Source of the DNA: Wohlfahrtiimonas larvae
GTDB taxonomy: Bacteria; Pseudomonadota; Gammaproteobacteria; Cardiobacteriales; Wohlfahrtiimonadaceae
Direction: 5' to 3'
Assembly: GCF_039543665.1 (NCBI RefSeq)
Contig: NZ_BAABKE010000009.1
Coordinates: forward strand, 1 to 64,000
DNA: 64,000 nt
Positions 16,801-25,967 of the stretch are shown in pieces (positions within the stretch are counted from its first letter, which is position 1; each line of letters opens with the position of its first letter). The translations under genes and the position numbers were made by a program. The notes below the pieces were generated by a model. It did not search any database, was not told the DNA's origin, and saw only the letters and a program-made list of their open reading frames with translations.

Positions 16801-17657
16801 TGCATAGAGCCATAGGATTGACATTGATTGAGATCATGGTGTCCATGGCAATAGGATTATTGTTATTATCATCTTTAATGGTTTTTTGGTTAGCATTATC
16901 TCAAAAGAGTTATGAAGAAGTTATTAAGTTAGAGTTATCACAAGATTATTTGGAAGTGGCAAGTTATCTTCGATCTTTTTTAGGGCGAGCGATTTTTCAT
17001 CCTCTTTGTTTAAATCCGGAGTGGTTAAATTATCAAGCAACTGAGTTTGATCACCCCATTAGAGCATTTGTCACTGAACAGAAGCGGGTAATCGTGCATC
17101 ATGCCAATGATGACCCTTTGATGGAAAACCAAAAAATGTTAGATGTTCAGCAGCAATTTCCTAATCTAGTATTGAATAGTTATCAGCTCAAAACATTGGT
17201 TGGTAGCGATTTATTAGAGATGATTGAGCTAATTCCTTTGGTTGTAAAGGATGGTGAGATTCTCAATGTGGATAAAGTGAAAGGGCAGATTGGTTATTTG
17301 CTTATGACAGATTGTCATAATTATATGGTAGGGCAATATCAAAAAATCGGGCTTGATAAATATCATGTCACTGTACAAACGGAAAGCGATGTTCAGCAGT
17401 ATCTAGATGTTCAACGGCATATTCAATATTACAAAGTTAATCGTTCATTGATATATGTGATCTATGAAAAAGGACAATATTATTTAATCCATAATTTTTT
17501 AGATGGTTCTAATTATATGCGTTTTGCTAATGTTATGGGATTGCGTATCCAAAATATGGATGATTGGCAAATGTTGAGCTTGAATTTATTGATGCCATAT
17601 TTGTCGCTAGATCGGCTAATGATTCAAACGCTTTATATAAGATTATTCAACCTATGA
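16800..17657 (+). CDS. PilW-like minor pilin
   Basis: 285 residues. The N-terminus MHRAIG/LTLIEIMVSMAIG has a proper prepilin peptidase site (Gly at -1, Glu at +5), then a hydrophobic helix to about residue 30 and a long globular domain. Size, order and signature fit PilW of type IV pilus assembly, a priming-complex minor pilin that acts in the inner membrane and periplasm. The start overlaps the previous stop (TAATG) and the stop overlaps the next start (ATGA), so translational coupling is likely. No PilY1 or major pilin is present in the window. Confidence 0.65.
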   Translation: MHRAIGLTLIEIMVSMAIGLLLLSSLMVFWLALSQKSYEEVIKLELSQDYLEVASYLRSFLGRAIFHPLCLNPEWLNYQATEFDHPIRAFVTEQKRVIVHHANDDPLMENQKMLDVQQQFPNLVLNSYQLKTLVGSDLLEMIELIPLVVKDGEILNVDKVKGQIGYLLMTDCHNYMVGQYQKIGLDKYHVTVQTESDVQQYLDVQRHIQYYKVNRSLIYVIYEKGQYYLIHNFLDGSNYMRFANVMGLRIQNMDDWQMLSLNLLMPYLSLDRLMIQTLYIRLFNL

Positions 17658-18691
17658 GAAGATCTCAAGGTAATGTTTTAGTCATTATTGTTATCATAAT
17701 CGGGGCGCTATATTTGCTGGCTGGCATGATGATGGTGGTTAATCGGCAATATTTTTCAGATATGTTGTTGGCCAAGAAGTCTGTGAGTAATCGACAAAAA
17801 TTATTAAATGCTGGTCATGAAAATTTATTACAACCCTCACGTAATAGAGAATTAGATTTTCAGTTTGATGATTGGCAGAGTTGTGATGTGTTTTCTTTTC
17901 CATATATATCTGATAATTCTGATGTCTTTATTAAAAAGGCTCGGTTGGCAGATCATTGTTATTGGGTTGAAGAATCATTTCGTATCTGGTTAGCGAGCGA
18001 GGATAATATAGAAGATCGTTTGGTCATTGATCAATTACAGTCTAAAGATGTTTGGCAAAGTAAAATAGATGATGGTGCTTATCAAGTGGATATTTTGAGT
18101 GTAGGTGATACTTGGACTTTACACTTAGAGAATGGGATTAATAGTAAGGATATTGTATTAATGGTTTCAGATGAATTACCATTGTTGGCTGATCAAGCCA
18201 TGCGAATTCATCAGCAACATTATGAAATTATTTTGATTTTTGAGAACCCTATAGATCAAACATTGATGATTGATCATTTATGGATCCCAATTGCAGAACT
18301 TTATTTTGATAGCAATATGATTTTCTCTTTTCAGTTAAATCATTATGTTGTAGATGAGCGTGTTCAAGTGGAATCTATGAATATGAATGATTCTAAGAAT
18401 CACAATTGGCAAATAAGTATAAGTGGGCAACGGTTTCATTCCATGATGATACAAAATAATGCGCTCTTTATTACTACCAATGATGAAGATCAACTTAATC
18501 AAGGTATTATTGGTATGTATTTAAATGGGGACTCTTTTTTTGGTGATCGCTTGTTGGGATTTATATATCGGCATGCAGATACTGTGATTGAATTGATTCC
18601 ATGTTTGTATCGAGCACCACTCATTATTGCAAACCAGTGGCTTGTTGGTTGCAATGTGCATCAAAAAGTCCGTTATTACTTTATAGAATGA
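17654..18691 (+). CDS. PilX-like minor pilin
   Basis: 345 residues from the ATG at 17654, which overlaps the previous stop as ATGA. A frame extension upstream (to 17564) would overlap the PilW-like gene and is rejected. The N-terminus MRRSQG/NVLVIIVIIIGALYL resembles PilX-type class III signals: Gly at -1, no Glu at +5, then a membrane helix. The remainder is a large globular domain that I could not match. It is third and last in the pilin operon, followed about 30 bases later by fdhD. Its role in pilus initiation is inferred from position and N-terminus. Confidence 0.55.
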   Translation: MRRSQGNVLVIIVIIIGALYLLAGMMMVVNRQYFSDMLLAKKSVSNRQKLLNAGHENLLQPSRNRELDFQFDDWQSCDVFSFPYISDNSDVFIKKARLADHCYWVEESFRIWLASEDNIEDRLVIDQLQSKDVWQSKIDDGAYQVDILSVGDTWTLHLENGINSKDIVLMVSDELPLLADQAMRIHQQHYEIILIFENPIDQTLMIDHLWIPIAELYFDSNMIFSFQLNHYVVDERVQVESMNMNDSKNHNWQISISGQRFHSMMIQNNALFITTNDEDQLNQGIIGMYLNGDSFFGDRLLGFIYRHADTVIELIPCLYRAPLIIANQWLVGCNVHQKVRYYFIE

Positions 18692-18724
18692 TAGAATATA
18701 TAAAATTATTCATAGAGATACTTT

Positions 18725-19501
18725 ATGGAAGCGATTAAAAAATGTCAGATGGTGAGCTATTACAGTGATGCTCACTATGAAAAAGATGATTGCCTGATCT
18801 CAGAAGAGCCAATTCAGTTTATCTATAATGGTGTGCCACATTTAGTTATGATGTGTACCCCAACAGATTTAGAAGATTTGGCATATGGATTTAGTTTAAC
18901 AGAAGGAATTGTGCAATCACCTCAACAAATATTGTCTGTTAGTGTTCAATGTACGCATATGGGAGTTGAGCTGCATATTGAAATTGAGCCCATTTTGATG
19001 AGTCGTTTAGAAGGGAATCAGCGCAAAATGAGCGCTAGAACTGGTTGTGGTGTTTGTGGTGTAGAAAATCTATCATTGGTCGAAAAAACTTTGGTGGAAT
19101 TAGCATCCGTTGAGCCTATTACTTATGAAAGTATTCAAAATGCTTTATCGCAAAGCAATGATGTTCAAAAATATGGTCAGCAAACAGGTGCATCACATGC
19201 AGCATTTCTATGTGATAGAAAGGGTGATATAATTTTAACTCGTGAGGATGTTGGCCGCCATGTTGCATTGGATAAATTAATTGGCGCGATGATGCAATCA
19301 GGTGTTAATGTTGAAAGTGTATTTATTTTGATGAGTTCTCGTGCTAGTTTTGAAATTGTACAAAAAACTATAGCGATTAAAATTCCAATATTGGTCACGA
19401 TGTCCGCACCAACAGATAAGGCTGTTCAGTTGGCCAAAAAGTATCATTTATCCCTTTGGGGATTTGCGAGAAAAGGTCGAGTTAATTGTTACTCAACTTG
19501 A
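18725..19501 (+). CDS. fdhD: Formate dehydrogenase sulfurtransferase accessory protein FdhD
   Basis: 258 residues, usual for FdhD. FdhD moves sulfur from IscS to the molybdenum cofactor so that formate dehydrogenase becomes active. The essential cysteine pair is in TGCGVCG (Cys108, Cys111). Other family motifs are EEPIQFIYNG near the start, GASHAAFLCD, EDVGRHVALDKLIG and SSRASFEIVQK. No formate dehydrogenase gene lies within the window. The ATG follows a weak ribosome-binding site (agagatacttt). Confidence 0.93.
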   Translation: MEAIKKCQMVSYYSDAHYEKDDCLISEEPIQFIYNGVPHLVMMCTPTDLEDLAYGFSLTEGIVQSPQQILSVSVQCTHMGVELHIEIEPILMSRLEGNQRKMSARTGCGVCGVENLSLVEKTLVELASVEPITYESIQNALSQSNDVQKYGQQTGASHAAFLCDRKGDIILTREDVGRHVALDKLIGAMMQSGVNVESVFILMSSRASFEIVQKTIAIKIPILVTMSAPTDKAVQLAKKYHLSLWGFARKGRVNCYST

Positions 19502-19535
19502 CACTTTCTATACAGTCTTATAAAATCTCGCATCT

Positions 19536-19580
19536 TTGGATAATTTTATCCAAGATTGGCTTATGTATAATTTTTATAAT
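19536..19580 (+). promoter_or_regulatory. Hairpin and candidate -10 elements before rpsL
   Basis: Stem ttggata/tatccaa (19536-19553) is followed by two TATAAT hexamers (19566-19571 and 19575-19580). They lie 18-32 bases before the rpsL start and are plausible -10 elements for the str operon. No convincing -35 was found at proper spacing, so the call is weak. Confidence 0.3.
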
Positions 19581-19597
19581 CATAGGATTGAATTTTA

Positions 19598-19972
19598 ATG
19601 GTAACAGTAAATCAGTTAGTGCGTCGTCCACGCTCTATCCAAGCTGAAAAATCTGGCGTACCTGCATTGCAAAGCTGTCCTCAGCGCCGTGGTGTGTGTA
19701 CTAGGGTTTATACAGCTACGCCAAAGAAGCCAAACTCTGCTTTGCGTAAAGTTTGTCGTGTGCGTTTAACGAATGGTTTCGAAGTAACAAGTTACATCGG
19801 CGGTGAAGGCCATAACTTGCAAGAGCACAGCGTAGTATTAGTACGCGGTGGTCGTGTTAAGGATCTTCCAGGTGTTCGTTATCACACAGTTCGTGGTGCT
19901 TTGGATGCGCAGGGCGTTGCAAAACGTCGTCAAGGTCGTTCAAAATATGGTGCTAAGAAGCCTAAGGAATAA
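19598..19972 (+). CDS. rpsL: 30S ribosomal protein S12
   Basis: 124 residues, the usual length. S12 sits at the decoding centre. The conserved TPKKPNSALRKV loop (Lys43) and GGRVKDLPGVRYH loop (Lys88) are intact and match streptomycin-sensitive forms at the usual resistance positions. First gene of the str operon. The ATG has TAGGA about 11 bases upstream. Confidence 0.98.
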   Translation: MVTVNQLVRRPRSIQAEKSGVPALQSCPQRRGVCTRVYTATPKKPNSALRKVCRVRLTNGFEVTSYIGGEGHNLQEHSVVLVRGGRVKDLPGVRYHTVRGALDAQGVAKRRQGRSKYGAKKPKE

Positions 19973-20031
19973 GTAATTGTTCTTTATAAAAGGTTATTTT
20001 AGTTGGATTTAGTATTTGTTGAGAGTATCTC

Positions 20032-20502
20032 ATGTCAAGAAGAAGAGAAGTCCCAAAACGTGATATTTTGCCAGATCCCGTTTATGGTAGCAAAACGTTG
20101 GCGAAATTCATGAACATGGTAATGGTTTCTGGTAAGAAAGCTGTTGCTGAAAGCATTTTATACGGCGCTTTAGATGGTATTAAAGAGAAGGGTCATGAAG
20201 ATCCTATGGCTGTATTAGATCAAGCATTGGAAAATGTGCGTCCTAAGGTTGAGGTTAAATCTCGCCGTGTGGGTGGTGCTACATATCAAGTTCCAATCGA
20301 AGTTCGCGCAACTCGTCGCGATACTTTGGCTATGCGCTGGATTATTGATGCTGCGCGTAAGCGTTCAGAAAAATCAATGTCACGTAGAATGACGGCAGAA
20401 TTATTAGATGCTGCAGAGAGTCGTGGTGCTGCAGTGAAAAAACGTGAAGATACACACAGAATGGCAGAAGCAAACAAAGCGTTTGCTCACTTCCGCTGGT
20501 AA
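20032..20502 (+). CDS. rpsG: 30S ribosomal protein S7
   Basis: 156 residues. S7 nucleates assembly of the 30S head by binding 16S rRNA. Typical N-terminus MSRRREVPKRDILPDP and core RRVGGATYQVPIEV are present, with the C-terminal helix KKREDTHRMAEANKAFAHFRW. It lies 59 bases after rpsL in the str operon. In E. coli, S7 represses its own operon by binding in that intergenic region; here I cannot identify the same fold. Confidence 0.98.
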   Translation: MSRRREVPKRDILPDPVYGSKTLAKFMNMVMVSGKKAVAESILYGALDGIKEKGHEDPMAVLDQALENVRPKVEVKSRRVGGATYQVPIEVRATRRDTLAMRWIIDAARKRSEKSMSRRMTAELLDAAESRGAAVKKREDTHRMAEANKAFAHFRW

Positions 20503-20549
20503 TATCGCGTGTTTTTAGTATGAATGTAATGCGGTGCTGTCAGTAGTGA

Positions 20550-20583
20550 TGGTGCCGCATCGTCGTTTTTAAGATAATTTTCT
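20550..20583 (+). other. Hairpin in the rpsG-fusA gap
   Basis: The 99-base gap between rpsG and fusA contains arms of about 9 bases (starting atgcgg and ending ccgcat, with two G-U pairs inside) around a loop. It could be an attenuator or translational control element of the str operon. The position is approximate (within 20529-20570). Confidence 0.25.
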
Positions 20584-20601
20584 AAATAGAAGGAAATAAA
20601 T

Positions 20602-22698
20602 ATGGCTCGTACAATGCCAATTGATCGATATCGTAATATCGGTATTAGTGCTCACATCGACGCTGGTAAAACTACTACTTCTGAACGTATCCTATTCTAT
20701 ACAGGTCGTACACATAAGATCGGTGAAACACACGATGGTACGGCAACAATGGATGGTATGGATCAAGAGCAAGAGCGCGGAATCACGATTGCATCAGCAG
20801 CAACAACTTGCTGGTGGAAAGGGATGGATAATCAATTCCAAGAGCATTTGATTAACTTGATTGATACTCCGGGACACGTTGACTTTACAATCGAAGTTGA
20901 GCGTTCTATGCGTGTATTGGATGGTGCTGTAATGGTTTACTGTGCTGTGGGTGGTGTTCAGCCGCAGTCAGAAACAGTATGGCGTCAAGCAAATAAATAT
21001 AAAGTTCCACGTATGGCATTTGTAAATAAAATGGACCGTACAGGTGCTGACTTCTTCCGTGTAATGGAGCAAATGAAAGAGCGTTTACGTGCAAACGTAG
21101 TTCCTCTTCAAATTCCAATTGGCGCAGAAGAAAACTTTGAAGGTGTTGTTGACCTAGTGTTGATGAAAGCAGTTTACTGGGATGAAGCAAGTCAAGGTTT
21201 GAAGTTTGAATATCGTGATATTCCTGAGCATTTAAAAGAACAAGCTGAAGAATACCGTACTGCTATGGTTGAAGCGGCGGCTGAAAGCTCAGAAGAAATG
21301 ATGGAAAAATACCTTGAAGAAGGTGAATTGTCTATCGAAGAAATTTATAAAGGTTTACGTATTCGTACGTTGAACTCTGAAATTGTTCCTGCGCAATGTG
21401 GCACTGCGTTTAAGAACAAGGGTGTTCAAGCGATGTTGGATAACGTAATTCGTTATTTACCAGCGCCTACAGATATTGAAGCGATCAAAGGTGAGTTGCC
21501 AAATGGTGAGCCTGCTGAGCGTCATTCAACTGATGATGAGCCATTCTCTGCGTTGGCGTTCAAAATTATCAATGATAAATTTGTTGGTAACTTGACGTTT
21601 ATTCGTGTGTACTCAGGTGTGATTAAGTCGGGTGATTCAGTATATAACCCTGTTAAATCACGTTCTGAAAGAATTGGTCGTATGTTTAGAATGCACTCAA
21701 ATGATCGTGATCCAATTGATGAAGCGCGTGCAGGTGATATTGTTGCGTTGGTAGGTTTGAAAGACGTAACAACTGGTGATACTTTGTGTGAACAAGCAAA
21801 TACAATTACACTTGAGCGTATGGAATTCCCAGAGCCAGTTATCTCTGTTGCGATTGAGCCAAAAACTAAAGGTGACCAAGAGAAAATGGGTCTTGCTTTA
21901 TCTCGTTTGGCACAAGAAGATCCGTCGTTCCGTGTTTCAACTGATCATGAATCAGGTCAAACAATTATCGGTGGTATGGGTGAGCTTCACTTGGAAGTTA
22001 TCGTTGAGCGTTTGAAGCGTGAGTTTGCTGTAGAGTGTAACGTTGGTGCGCCACAGGTTGCTTACCGTGAAACAATCAAGAAATCTATCGAGCAAGAAGG
22101 TAAATTCGTTCGTCAATCTGGTGGTCGCGGTCAGTTCGGTCATGTTTGGTTGCGTATCGAGCCAAGAGAATCTGGTGAAGGTTACGAGTTCGTTAACCAA
22201 ATCGTTGGTGGTGTTGTTCCTAAAGAATACATTCCTGCGGTTGATAAGGGTGTTCAAGAGCAAATGGAAAATGGTGTTCTTGCAGGCTTCCCAGTTGTTG
22301 ACGTAAAAGTAACATTGTTCGATGGTTCTTACCATGAAGTTGACTCAAACGAAATGGCGTTTAAAATCGCTGGTTCTATGGGCTTTAAAGAAGGTGCTCG
22401 TAAAGCAGGTGCTGTATTGTTAGAGCCAATGATGAAAGTTGAAGTTGAAACTCCAGAAGATTACTTAGGTGATGTAATGGGTGACTTGAACCGTCGTCGT
22501 GGTAACTTGCAAGGTGTTGATGATGCATATGGTTCTAAATTGATCCGTGCTGAAGTTCCATTATCAGAAATGTTTGGTTATGCGACTGCGTTGCGTTCAG
22601 CAACTCAAGGTCGTGCAACATATTCTATGGAGTTTGCTAAGTATCAAGAAGCTCCAAATCATGTAACTGAAGAAATTATCAAGAAAAACCAAGGTTAA
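20602..22698 (+). CDS. fusA: Elongation factor G
   Basis: 698 residues. GTPase that drives ribosomal translocation. G1 is AHIDAGKTTTSERIL near residues 17-31, G3 is DTPGHVDFT, and G4 is NKMDRTGADF. Domains II-V follow, with the domain IV loop and GRGQFGHVWLRIEP. Standard str-operon position after rpsG with a good ribosome-binding site (agaagga). No unusual insertions are seen. Confidence 0.98.
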   Translation: MARTMPIDRYRNIGISAHIDAGKTTTSERILFYTGRTHKIGETHDGTATMDGMDQEQERGITIASAATTCWWKGMDNQFQEHLINLIDTPGHVDFTIEVERSMRVLDGAVMVYCAVGGVQPQSETVWRQANKYKVPRMAFVNKMDRTGADFFRVMEQMKERLRANVVPLQIPIGAEENFEGVVDLVLMKAVYWDEASQGLKFEYRDIPEHLKEQAEEYRTAMVEAAAESSEEMMEKYLEEGELSIEEIYKGLRIRTLNSEIVPAQCGTAFKNKGVQAMLDNVIRYLPAPTDIEAIKGELPNGEPAERHSTDDEPFSALAFKIINDKFVGNLTFIRVYSGVIKSGDSVYNPVKSRSERIGRMFRMHSNDRDPIDEARAGDIVALVGLKDVTTGDTLCEQANTITLERMEFPEPVISVAIEPKTKGDQEKMGLALSRLAQEDPSFRVSTDHESGQTIIGGMGELHLEVIVERLKREFAVECNVGAPQVAYRETIKKSIEQEGKFVRQSGGRGQFGHVWLRIEPRESGEGYEFVNQIVGGVVPKEYIPAVDKGVQEQMENGVLAGFPVVDVKVTLFDGSYHEVDSNEMAFKIAGSMGFKEGARKAGAVLLEPMMKVEVETPEDYLGDVMGDLNRRRGNLQGVDDAYGSKLIRAEVPLSEMFGYATALRSATQGRATYSMEFAKYQEAPNHVTEEIIKKNQG

Positions 22699-22728
22699 TC
22701 TAAATTAATTTTAGGTTTGCAAACAAAA

Positions 22729-22757
22729 AAAATAGCGCTATAATATAGCGCTATTTT
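22729..22757 (+). terminator. Strong hairpin between fusA and tuf
   Basis: Perfect 13-bp stem aaaatagcgctat/atagcgctatttt with a 3-base loop, flanked by an A-run and a T-run. It can terminate or attenuate transcription between fusA and tuf, or in the opposite direction. Confidence 0.7.
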
Positions 22758-22787
22758 CATTCATTCTTTAACAATTGAGGTGATATT

Positions 22788-23978
22788 GTGTCTAAGGAAA
22801 AATTCAGTCGTAGTAAACCGCACGTAAACGTGGGTACAATTGGTCACGTTGACCATGGTAAAACAACATTAACAGCTGCGTTGACAAAAGTTGGTGCAGA
22901 TCGTTTTGGTGGTGCTTCTCAAGCATACGATCAAATCGATAAAGCTCCAGAAGAAAGAGCACGTGGTATTACTATTTCTACATCACACGTAGAATATGAA
23001 TCAGAAAACCGCCATTACGCGCACGTTGACTGTCCTGGACATGCGGACTATGTTAAAAACATGATCACTGGTGCTGCTCAAATGGATGGCGCTATCTTGG
23101 TTTGTTCAGCAGCTGATGGTCCTATGCCTCAAACTCGCGAACACATCTTGTTGTCTCGTCAAGTTGGTGTTCCATACATCGTTGTATTCTTGAACAAAGC
23201 TGATATGGTTGATGATGCTGAGTTGATCGAATTGGTTGAAATGGAAGTTCGTGACTTGTTAAGCACTTACGATTTCCCAGGTGATGATACTCCGATCATT
23301 GTTGGTTCTGCATTAAAAGCATTGGAAGGCGATGAGTCAGATATCGGTGTTCCTGCTATTATTAAATTAGTTGACGCTTTGGATTCATACATTCCTGAGC
23401 CAACTCGTGAAATTGATAAATCATTCTTGATGCCTATCGAAGACGTATTCTCAATCTCTGGTCGTGGTACAGTAATTACTGGTCGTATCGAATCAGGTAT
23501 TGTTAAAGTTGGTGAAGAATTAGAAATCGTTGGTATCACTGATACAATGAAAACAACTTGTACTGGCGTTGAAATGTTCCGTAAGTTATTGGATCAAGGT
23601 CAAGCTGGTGATAACGTTGGTGTTTTATTGCGTGGTACTAAGCGTGAAGAAGTTCAACGTGGTCAAGTATTAGCAAAACCAGGTTCAATCAAGCCTCATA
23701 CTAAATTCGAAGCTGAAGTATACGTATTGTCTAAAGATGAAGGTGGTCGTCATACTCCATTCTTTAAAGGATACCGTCCACAGTTCTACTTCCGTACAAC
23801 TGACGTAACGGGTGCTGTAGAATTGCCAGAAGGCGTAGAAATGGTTATGCCTGGCGATAACATCAAGATGGTAGTTGAGTTGATCAACCCAATCGCAATG
23901 GATGAAGGTTTACGTTTCGCAATCCGCGAAGGTGGCCGTACTGTTGGTGCTGGCGTTGTAGCTAAAATTATTGCGTAA
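22788..23978 (+). CDS. tuf: Elongation factor Tu
   Basis: 396 residues. GTPase that delivers aminoacyl-tRNA to the ribosome. G1 is GHVDHGKT (residues about 19-26), G3 is DCPGHADY, and G4 is NKADMVDD; the usual Cys of NKCD is Ala here, a common variant. Domains II and III are complete. The start is GTG with gaggtga just upstream. A strong hairpin separates it from fusA, so it may be transcribed partly on its own. No second tuf copy is in the window. Confidence 0.98.
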   Translation: MSKEKFSRSKPHVNVGTIGHVDHGKTTLTAALTKVGADRFGGASQAYDQIDKAPEERARGITISTSHVEYESENRHYAHVDCPGHADYVKNMITGAAQMDGAILVCSAADGPMPQTREHILLSRQVGVPYIVVFLNKADMVDDAELIELVEMEVRDLLSTYDFPGDDTPIIVGSALKALEGDESDIGVPAIIKLVDALDSYIPEPTREIDKSFLMPIEDVFSISGRGTVITGRIESGIVKVGEELEIVGITDTMKTTCTGVEMFRKLLDQGQAGDNVGVLLRGTKREEVQRGQVLAKPGSIKPHTKFEAEVYVLSKDEGGRHTPFFKGYRPQFYFRTTDVTGAVELPEGVEMVMPGDNIKMVVELINPIAMDEGLRFAIREGGRTVGAGVVAKIIA

Positions 23979-23996
23979 TAGATCAATTTAATTAGT

Positions 23997-24017
23997 ATGC
24001 GCTCTGCTGGGGCGCAT
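23997..24017 (+). other. Hairpin between tuf and rpsJ
   Basis: 8-bp stem atgcgctc/gggcgcat (one G-U) with a 5-base loop, 18 bases before the rpsJ ATG. Only a short T-run follows. Possible weak terminator or S10-operon leader element. Confidence 0.4.
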
Positions 24018-24034
24018 CATTTTGAGAAATAAAA

Positions 24035-24346
24035 ATGACCAATCAAAAAATTCGTATTCGTTTAAAAGCTTTTGATCATCGTTTAATCGATCAATCAGCT
24101 AAAGAAATTGTTGAAACAGCTAAGCGTACAGGTGCGCAAATCAAGGGACCAATCCCATTACCTGTAAAAACTGAGCGTTTCACAGTATTGATCTCTCCGC
24201 ACGTTAATAAAGATGCGCGTGATCAATATGAGTTAAAAACGCATAAGCGTTTGATGGACATTATTAATCCTACTGAAAAAACTGTTGATGCTTTGATGAA
24301 GCTAGACTTGGCAGCAGGTGTTGATGTTCAGATTAAATTAGGTTAA
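24035..24346 (+). CDS. rpsJ: 30S ribosomal protein S10
   Basis: 103 residues. S10 is in the 30S head and is also NusE, a partner of NusB and NusG in transcription antitermination. Conserved IRIRLKAFDHRLIDQSAKEIVETAKRTGA is split over residues 6-34, with GPIPLPVKTERFTVL after it. First gene of the S10 operon. Confidence 0.98.
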   Translation: MTNQKIRIRLKAFDHRLIDQSAKEIVETAKRTGAQIKGPIPLPVKTERFTVLISPHVNKDARDQYELKTHKRLMDIINPTEKTVDALMKLDLAAGVDVQIKLG

Positions 24347-24371
24347 TCCTAATTTAATCGACTAGGGCGAA

Positions 24372-24388
24372 GAAGGTGGCCAACCTTC
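24372..24388 (+). other. Hairpin between rpsJ and rplC
   Basis: Stem gaaggt/accttc with a 5-base loop (ggcca), in the 74-base gap before rplC. It could be a translational control or processing site. No T-run follows. Confidence 0.35.
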
Positions 24389-24420
24389 CTCTCGTAATTT
24401 ATCTATATTGAGGTTTTAAA

Positions 24421-25059
24421 ATGGCAATTGGATTAGTAGGACGTAAAGCGGGGATGACTCGCGTATTTACTGAAAGTGGTGAATCCATCGCTGTAACTGT
24501 TTTAGAAGTAACTCCTAATCGAGTAACTCAAGTTAAAAACAGTCAAGTAGATGGTTATACTTCTGTTCAAGTAACAACAGGTGTTAGAAAAGCAAGTCGT
24601 GTTAATAAAGCGGCGGCTGGTCACTTTGCTAAAGCAAAAGTGGAAGCAGGTCGTGGCTTGTGGGAATTCCGTGTTGAAGATGTTGCAGAATATGCGCTTG
24701 GACAAGAAATCACAACTTCAGTGTTTGAAGAAGGTCAGAAAGTAGACGTAAGTGGTACGAGCCAAGGTAAAGGTTTTGCTGGTACTATTAAGCGTTGGAA
24801 CTTTGCTGGTCAAAGAAATTCTCACGGTAACTCATTATCACATCGTGTTCCTGGTTCTATCGGGCAATGTCAAGATCCTGGTCGTGTTTTCAAAGGTAAG
24901 AAGATGACAGGTCACATGGGTGCCGTTAAGCGTACAGCATTGAACTTAGAAATCGTACGTATTGATGCTGAAAGAAATATCGTTTTAGTTAAGGGTGCAG
25001 TACCTGGAGCTAAAGGCGGTAACGTGATTATCAAACCTTCAGTTAAGGCAAAGGGGTAA
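24421..25059 (+). CDS. rplC: 50S ribosomal protein L3
   Basis: 212 residues. Primary 23S rRNA-binding protein near the peptidyl transferase centre. It starts MAIGLVGRKAGMTRVFTE. The central finger with RNSHGNSLSHRVPGSIG and the methylatable Gln (family position) lies near residues 135-155. Second gene of the S10 operon, followed by rplD after 3 bases. Confidence 0.98.
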   Translation: MAIGLVGRKAGMTRVFTESGESIAVTVLEVTPNRVTQVKNSQVDGYTSVQVTTGVRKASRVNKAAAGHFAKAKVEAGRGLWEFRVEDVAEYALGQEITTSVFEEGQKVDVSGTSQGKGFAGTIKRWNFAGQRNSHGNSLSHRVPGSIGQCQDPGRVFKGKKMTGHMGAVKRTALNLEIVRIDAERNIVLVKGAVPGAKGGNVIIKPSVKAKG

Positions 25060-25062
25060 TCA

Positions 25063-25668
25063 ATGGAATTAAATATTAAAAATGGTTCAACGATTGCAGT
25101 AGAAGATTCAATCTTTGCTCGTGAATTTAATGAAACTCTTGTTCATCAAGTAGTTGTAGCGTATCAAGCAGCTGGTCGCGCTGGTACTCGTGCTCAAAAA
25201 ACTCGTGCTGAAGTTGCTGGTGGTGGTATTAAGCCATGGAGACAAAAAGGTACAGGTCGTGCGCGTTCTGGTTCTTCACGTAGTCCAATCTGGCGTTCTG
25301 GTGGCGTAACTTTTGCTGCTAAACCACAAAATTGGGAACAAAAAGTTAACAAGAAAATGTATCGTGCAGCTATTGCATCAATTTTTTCTGAATTAATTAG
25401 ACAAGATCGTTTGGTTATTGTAGATAAAATTGAATTGGCTGAGTCAAAAACTAAAGCAGCTTTAAAAATGCTTCAGGATTTAAATGTAGGTAACAACGCA
25501 TTGTTAGTAACTCAAGCGATTGATTTGCCTTTATACTTAGCGACTCGTAACTTGCCATATGTTCAAGTTATTGATGCAGCAGGTATTGATCCAGTAAGCC
25601 TAATCCAATTTGAAAAAGTTGTTATGACTCAAGAAGCATTAACATCTGTAGCGGAGTGGTTAGCATGA
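25063..25668 (+). CDS. rplD: 50S ribosomal protein L4
   Basis: 201 residues. L4 lines the peptide exit tunnel. The long loop with GGGIKPWRQKGTGRARSGS (residues about 55-75) and SPIWRSGGVTFAAKPQ are intact. In E. coli L4 also autoregulates the S10 operon. The stop overlaps the rplW start as ATGA. Confidence 0.98.
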   Translation: MELNIKNGSTIAVEDSIFAREFNETLVHQVVVAYQAAGRAGTRAQKTRAEVAGGGIKPWRQKGTGRARSGSSRSPIWRSGGVTFAAKPQNWEQKVNKKMYRAAIASIFSELIRQDRLVIVDKIELAESKTKAALKMLQDLNVGNNALLVTQAIDLPLYLATRNLPYVQVIDAAGIDPVSLIQFEKVVMTQEALTSVAEWLA

Positions 25669-25967
25669 GTATGAAAGAAGAACGTTTGATGCAGATTATT
25701 CTTGCGCCTCACGCGTCAGAAAAAACGGCTCGTTTAGAAGAAACGGCTGGTCAAATCTGTTTTAAAGTATTGAAAGACGCTACTAAGCTTGAAATTAAGC
25801 AAGCAGTAGAATTGAGCTTTAACGTTAAAGTTAGCGCTGTAACAGTTGCAATTCAAAATGGCAAGCAAAAACGTTTAGGTCGTTTTGTTGGTCAAAGACA
25901 AGATTGGAAGAAAGCATATGTTACTTTAGCTGATGGACAAACTATTGATTTTGTAGGTGGTGCATAA
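25665..25967 (+). CDS. rplW: 50S ribosomal protein L23
   Basis: 100 residues from the ATG at 25665, which overlaps the rplD stop (ATGA) and has GGAG 8 bases upstream. A GTG three codons earlier is less likely. L23 sits at the tunnel exit and docks trigger factor and SRP. Family motifs: APHASEKTARLEE near the start and FVGQRQDWKKAYVTL near the end. The stop overlaps the rplB start by one base. Confidence 0.97.
   Translation: MSMKEERLMQIILAPHASEKTARLEETAGQICFKVLKDATKLEIKQAVELSFNVKVSAVTVAIQNGKQKRLGRFVGQRQDWKKAYVTLADGQTIDFVGGA

Noticed and set aside
19598..19972. Streptomycin-resistance change in rpsL
   Set aside because: Lys43 and Lys88 and their loops are of the sensitive type.
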